From the NCBI GenBank assembly GCA_964599835.1, contig CAZRHF010000012.1, positions 1 to 28,695 of the forward strand: a DNA stretch of 28,695 nt. Direction: 5' to 3'. Shown one piece after another: positions 25,125 to 28,695 of the stretch. Under the pieces are notes generated by a model. That model made no database searches. It was given only the letters and a program-made list of their open reading frames with translations, and was not told the DNA's origin. The DNA comes from SFWF01 sp964599835 (lineage in GTDB: Bacteria; Bacillota; Clostridia; Oscillospirales; Acutalibacteraceae). Position 1 is the stretch's first letter; every line of letters begins with the position of its first letter. The translations under genes and the position numbers were made by a program.

Positions 25125-26573
25125 TTATCTTCCGACGTAGGTTTTTGGGGTGGTGTCGATATAGAGCTTGCCGACTCCGGGCTTCTGATAGACGCGGAGC
25201 CAGTCGATATAGTAGCAGAAGGGCATTCTGGAATGATCCTCTACCACGTTTTCATAATAGCTCATATCGTCGGCAAAGACATGGTTATTGAACATAAGGA
25301 AAAGCGGCTCGTGGAAGCCCTGATAGTCCTCACATTCGTCAAAGGACTTGGTTATATCAATGGTTTCATATTTTTCGCCGTCGACGTAGAAGGAATACTC
25401 CTTATCGGTCCATAAGAATCCGTAGGTATGATACTGCTGCGAAAGGGTTTTGATATCAACCCCCTTTTCTTCCCAATCCCAGCGGACATAGGAGCCGTCG
25501 GTAGTGGAATTCTTACCTGCATCGTGAATTTCGGCATAATTATAATTACCGCTGTTATAATGGCGGTGGATGGTGGGTTCAAGGGCGGTAAGGCTACCGA
25601 ATACCTCGAAGATATCTACCTCGACGCCATACTTTGCAGCGGCGGCCTTTTCAGGATCGTAGGCAACACCGCCAACCTTATTTTTACCGCCGTTAGCGCC
25701 TATCTGCAGTCCCCAGAATGAGGGCCAGGCGCCCTTTTCAAAGGGAACTCTTGCTCTTATTTCGGCATAACCGTAGACGTAGTTCATCTTATACTTGGTT
25801 ACGACGGAATAGGGAGATTTATAAAGGGTGCCCTCGCGGAGGGGGTTAAACCAGCTTATTCCGTGGAGCTTAAGGCGGCCGTCGGCAACGTCGACAACGT
25901 CCTTTTCCCAGGATATTTCGAGCTTTGTACTGCTCGACATTCTTTCTTCAAAATCCCACTTGGTAAAGTCGATATCGGTGCCTTCAAACTCGTCACCCCA
26001 GACGTACTTATAGCCGTCAAGCACGGTGGAGGTGAAGTCGGTTTTGAGGGTGAAGGCGGCAGCCTTACCCTTTTCGGGGGCAAGACGGATATATTTATTA
26101 ACCGCTGAGGTAAGGGTGACGCTGTGTCCGCCCTCGATAAGAAGCTTACTGCCCGAAATTTCTACGTTTATATCGGCGTCTGACAGCTCATCACTGCTTT
26201 CTTTTCGGTTGGTTTTACCGATAAGGATCTCTTTCTCCTGCTCCTCGGCGGTATCGCTTGTGACGGTCAGAGTTACACCGTAGGTTTCTTTTGCAAAAGC
26301 CTTAAAAAGGTTTGCCGCAGAACCGGCGGCATCATCACCGCTCGGATAAACGATGGCATAACCGTCGGGACCGTCCCAGGAGACGGTCTTATAGTCGAAG
26401 TCGCCGTCGGTATCCACAAAAGGCTCGGCCTGCTCCTCCTTTTCGGCGGGGTCGCGGTAGGTCTTTTCATCATCCGACGAGGGGGTGGAGGTCGCTTCCT
26501 GCGGCTTTCCTGCACAGGCTATAAGCCCCGGAAGCAGAACGGCAATGAGTATAGCAGAGAAGATTCTTTTCAT
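25125..26573 (-). CDS. GH16-family endo-glycanase lipoprotein
   Basis: A 482-residue surface lipoprotein. The signal ends in the lipobox GLIAC, so Cys20 should be lipid-anchored. Residues ~60-180 resemble the alpha/beta N-terminal domain of GH20/GH67-type enzymes (KEILIGKTNRKES). Residues ~185-468 are a GH16 beta-jelly roll with the signature EVDIFE: nucleophile Glu318, Asp320, acid/base Glu323; the sandwich continues with YHTYGFLWTDKEYSFYVDG. It would cut internal beta-1,3 or beta-1,4 bonds of a surface-captured polysaccharide (candidates: laminarin-type glucan, agar/porphyran-type or mucin-type galactan); the sub-family cannot be fixed by eye. Middle gene of the operon, 17 nt after the GH42-like gene, with GAGGTG before the ATG. 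Confidence 0.88.
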   Translation of the reverse strand: MKRIFSAILIAVLLPGLIACAGKPQEATSTPSSDDEKTYRDPAEKEEQAEPFVDTDGDFDYKTVSWDGPDGYAIVYPSGDDAAGSAANLFKAFAKETYGVTLTVTSDTAEEQEKEILIGKTNRKESSDELSDADINVEISGSKLLIEGGHSVTLTSAVNKYIRLAPEKGKAAAFTLKTDFTSTVLDGYKYVWGDEFEGTDIDFTKWDFEERMSSSTKLEISWEKDVVDVADGRLKLHGISWFNPLREGTLYKSPYSVVTKYKMNYVYGYAEIRARVPFEKGAWPSFWGLQIGANGGKNKVGGVAYDPEKAAAAKYGVEVDIFEVFGSLTALEPTIHRHYNSGNYNYAEIHDAGKNSTTDGSYVRWDWEEKGVDIKTLSQQYHTYGFLWTDKEYSFYVDGEKYETIDITKSFDECEDYQGFHEPLFLMFNNHVFADDMSYYENVVEDHSRMPFCYYIDWLRVYQKPGVGKLYIDTTPKTYVGR

Positions 26574-26590
26574 AAAACACCTCTTGGGTC

Positions 26591-28369
26591 TTAAATATCT
26601 TTAAGGGCGAAAATAATAGTTTCGTGTTTTTTCAGTTCAAGTGTAATTTTATCGGATATAAAGGGCTTTTGGTTTGAGCAGACGTTTTTGACAAGGGCTT
26701 TTTCAGGGAGCTTTATCTCCTTCTTACCGGCGGTTGCAGAATGAATTGCCAAAAGACTGCAACCCGCATAAACAACGTCGTTTTGGGTGCTGAAAATATG
26801 TATTTTAGCGGGCTTTGCAAACTCGCGTAGCTCTTCGGGAGAATATTCCCACTTATCGAGGCTTGCTCTGAGATAAGGTATTCCCTTTTTTTCGCAAAAC
26901 TTCACCGCTTTTTCAAGCCCCGGGGAAGAAACGGCCACGGGGAATATTACCGCTTTATAGTTATTGACTACCGATTCAAAATCGCTCAGCAAATAAAGAT
27001 CGTAAGGTATTCCACTGATACCCAAAGCATTTCTTATCGCCGACTGGGCGCGGTAGGAAGGATGCGAACAGCCCTGACGCTGATATAATTCTCCGTCGGC
27101 AAATACGGCAAGCTCGGGCTTATAGCCGTAGGCATCGGGGTTCAGGGAGCCGAAAAGTTTTAAGCAACGCTTTGCTTCGGCCATATATTTCGGATGGTCA
27201 TACCAGCCACCCCACATGTCGAACCACCAAAGGCTGTTTCGACGGGAAAGCTGATGAGCGTAGGCCTTACGCATTGCGGAAACCGAGCCCTTCACTGTTT
27301 TAGGTCCGAGCCAGATGTCGCCGTAATATTTATTATTCTTGTCGGCACCCGGACGGCAGTTGTTTATGTAATCTGAAAGGGAGGTTCTTATGTCACATTC
27401 GGAAAAATAGATCTTTCCGTGCTTTCTGAGTGAGGCAAAGGGCAGGCTATCGCCCCAGTCGATACCGAGGGCTCGGGTTTCAACGTAGGAGTTCGGGGAA
27501 CAGAAAAAGTCGATATCGGGACAATTTATGATGCGGTCAAGGGCAATATCGCCCGGAAGCGGACTGCAAATTTCGGTGACGTAGCCGTAGAAGGTGCCTA
27601 CGGTTTTGGTGCGGTTAGTAACGGTTTTAACAGTTTGGGCGAAATGAGCAATGGTATCGGCCACCGAAACGTTGGAAAACTCGAGATAACGCTTTAAAAG
27701 AGGGTCTTTTATCTCACCTTCTACGTATATTCCGTTTAAGTCGGGAAGTTTATGGGGAAGGCTTTCTTGAGGATAGTTTTTATCGAGGAAATCGTAAAAG
27801 TACTTTTCAGCATTTTTGCACTGACCGCCCTGACGTCCGTAATGGAACCATTCCTCGGTGCAACCGTCGGCAAGGTGGTATCCGATGATATTTTCACTAT
27901 AGCTTGAGGCTTCGACGTGAGCAATAAGCTGTTTTAGCATTTCGGAGCCGTCTTTTCTGAACTGTTCTGAAAAAAGAAGCTCACGTACCTCACCGCAGGG
28001 AGAAACGATGGTCTCGTCGGGGTATTTTTCGCACCACCACTCGGGCATTGTCATATGAATACGGGGGAAAATGCAGGCGTTGGGGTTGACCTTTAACACC
28101 TTATTTACGGCATTATCCAAAAGGGAGAAATCGGGACCCTCTACGTCGTCAAAGATACCCTTTTCGTAGGGGGTGAAACCTGTAAAGGCGTTGAGTGCGC
28201 GGGAGGCAAAGGCTACGGTCACCGAATAGAGGTCATAGCCAGCCTTTGTGAAATCTTCATATCTGTTGCGCTCGTCAAAATAGGTCGTATAGGCACAGGA
28301 AGGGACCTCCGCTTCGTTTACAAATAACTTCGGTATACCGTTTACAACCTTAACCTCACTCTTAGACAT
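26591..28369 (-). CDS. GH-A clan, GH42-like glycoside hydrolase (cytosolic)
   Basis: A 592-residue soluble protein with no signal peptide. Barrel-like features include YFDERNRYEDF, PRIHMTMPEWW, GYHLADGCTEEWF with a candidate acid/base Glu, and YFSECDIRTSLSDY with a candidate nucleophile Glu. A flavodoxin-like segment follows (YDLYLLSDFESVVNNYKAVIFP), as in the trimerisation domain of GH42 beta-galactosidases, and a C-terminal beta domain. I assign only GH42-like, since family motifs are not exact. I start at ATG 28369 because AGAGG lies 8 nt upstream, while the in-frame GTG at 28378 overlaps that site. First gene of the operon with GH16 and the GLUG protein; it likely trims released oligosaccharides inside the cell. 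Confidence 0.65.
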   Translation of the reverse strand: MSKSEVKVVNGIPKLFVNEAEVPSCAYTTYFDERNRYEDFTKAGYDLYSVTVAFASRALNAFTGFTPYEKGIFDDVEGPDFSLLDNAVNKVLKVNPNACIFPRIHMTMPEWWCEKYPDETIVSPCGEVRELLFSEQFRKDGSEMLKQLIAHVEASSYSENIIGYHLADGCTEEWFHYGRQGGQCKNAEKYFYDFLDKNYPQESLPHKLPDLNGIYVEGEIKDPLLKRYLEFSNVSVADTIAHFAQTVKTVTNRTKTVGTFYGYVTEICSPLPGDIALDRIINCPDIDFFCSPNSYVETRALGIDWGDSLPFASLRKHGKIYFSECDIRTSLSDYINNCRPGADKNNKYYGDIWLGPKTVKGSVSAMRKAYAHQLSRRNSLWWFDMWGGWYDHPKYMAEAKRCLKLFGSLNPDAYGYKPELAVFADGELYQRQGCSHPSYRAQSAIRNALGISGIPYDLYLLSDFESVVNNYKAVIFPVAVSSPGLEKAVKFCEKKGIPYLRASLDKWEYSPEELREFAKPAKIHIFSTQNDVVYAGCSLLAIHSATAGKKEIKLPEKALVKNVCSNQKPFISDKITLELKKHETIIFALKDI

Positions 28370-28398
28370 TACTCTCACCTCTTATGCATTATATCATT

Positions 28399-28427
28399 AT
28401 AATACATAAAAACTCTACGTATTTCAA
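28399..28427 (-). promoter_or_regulatory. Promoter of the GH42-like/GH16/GLUG operon
   Basis: TTGAAA (28427-28422), 17-bp spacer, TATTAT (28404-28399). A perfect TATAAT overlaps slightly downstream (28401-28396) but at 20-bp spacing. The spacer contains one copy of the direct repeat listed next. Confidence 0.55.
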
Positions 28428-28478
28428 CCTCTGTTTTGTGGAAAAATGAAAAACGGCCGATGATAACTCTACGGATTT
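28411..28478. promoter_or_regulatory. Direct repeat pair, candidate operator
   Basis: AACTCTACGTATTT (28411-28424) and AACTCTACGGATTT (28465-28478) match at 13 of 14 bases, start-to-start spacing 54 bp. One copy lies in the promoter spacer and one upstream. AraC-type proteins often bind paired direct repeats. Confidence 0.4.
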
Positions 28479-28489
28479 TGGATATTAAA

Positions 28490-28519
28490 AAAAGGATGTA
28501 TCCGAGGATACATCCTTTT
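28490..28519 (-). terminator. Terminator of tuf
   Basis: AAAAGGATGTATC (28490-28502) with GATACATCCTTTT (28507-28519), 4-nt loop, A-run on the left giving a T-run on the minus strand. It lies ~20 nt past the tuf stop. Confidence 0.8.
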
Positions 28520-28539
28520 AGGTTAATTCAGATTATGAA

Positions 28540-28695
28540 TTATTCGTTGATAGCGGTAACAACGCCGGAACCAACAGTACGTCCACCTTCACGGATAGCG
28601 AAGCGGAGACCTTCTTCGATAGCGATAGGAGTGATGAGCTCAACATCCATCTCTACGTTATCACCAGGCATGCACATCTCGGTGCCTGCGGGAAG
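28540..28695 (-). CDS. tuf: Elongation factor Tu, 3' end only
   Basis: The last 51 codons of EF-Tu, cut by the window end. The translation begins LPAGTEMCMPGDNVEM and ends GGRTVGSGVVTAINE, the conserved domain III tail of bacterial EF-Tu that binds GTP-EF-Tu partners and aminoacyl-tRNA. The stop is at 28540-28542, followed by a terminator. It marks the housekeeping border of the glycan region, whose first operon begins ~170 bp away. Confidence 0.97.
   Translation of the reverse strand, partial: LPAGTEMCMPGDNVEMDVELITPIAIEEGLRFAIREGGRTVGSGVVTAINE

Noticed and set aside
1..28695. tRNA, rRNA, insertion sequence, integrase or phage genes
   Set aside because: I looked on both strands and saw no transposase, integrase, cloverleaf or rRNA motif. 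The rearranged area at 8200-9130 has no mobile-element gene.

Overview
The window looks like a chromosomal segment of an anaerobic Firmicute of the Clostridia/Oscillospirales type, probably from a gut or other fibre-rich habitat. The reasons are consensus TTGACA/TATAAT promoters, strong AGGAGG ribosome binding sites, a T-box leader, AraC regulators, dockerin-like and GLUG-repeat surface proteins, and many glycoside hydrolases. This is inferred from gene content; there is no rRNA in the window. Almost all genes lie on the minus strand; the + strand genes are two AraC-type regulators and the tail of a third.

Layout, left to right. 1-187: two terminators. 188-908: a broken GNAT acetyltransferase with two frameshifts and an ATA where a start codon should be. 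971-7155: a minus-strand cluster encoding an FAD oxidoreductase, an M14-like zinc hydrolase, a second FAD oxidoreductase, and a rare fusion of an XRE helix-turn-helix to a GH51 arabinofuranosidase. It faces a divergent PocR-AraC regulator (7278-8099). 8100-9130: a rearranged scar holding two REP-like palindromes, a surface-protein fragment (GLUG/dockerin/SGNH) and the last ~35 codons of an AraC gene. 9201-12890: a 1229-residue secreted protein with GLUG repeats, an internal dockerin and two polysaccharide deacetylase domains, divergent from an AraC regulator (13141-13992).

14072-17280: an amino-acid block of ridA, threonine ammonia-lyase behind an isoleucine-type T-box, and serA. 17361-18949: a dgoK-eda pair, a KDPGal/KDPG catabolic branch. 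19058-20434: an intracellular GH20-like protein. 20537-28369: a three-gene operon of a GH-A (GH42-like) hydrolase, a GH16 lipoprotein and a 1524-residue membrane-anchored GLUG protein. 28540 to the end: the 3' end of tuf.

Together the genes suggest a cell that attacks complex, probably galactose-, arabinose- or hexosamine-containing glycans at its surface (GH16, CE4, large GLUG proteins). It would finish the products inside (GH42-like, GH20-like, GH51, DgoK/Eda). The best candidates for something undescribed are the FAD/M14/HTH-GH51 cluster with its PocR-AraC regulator and the two large GLUG surface proteins.
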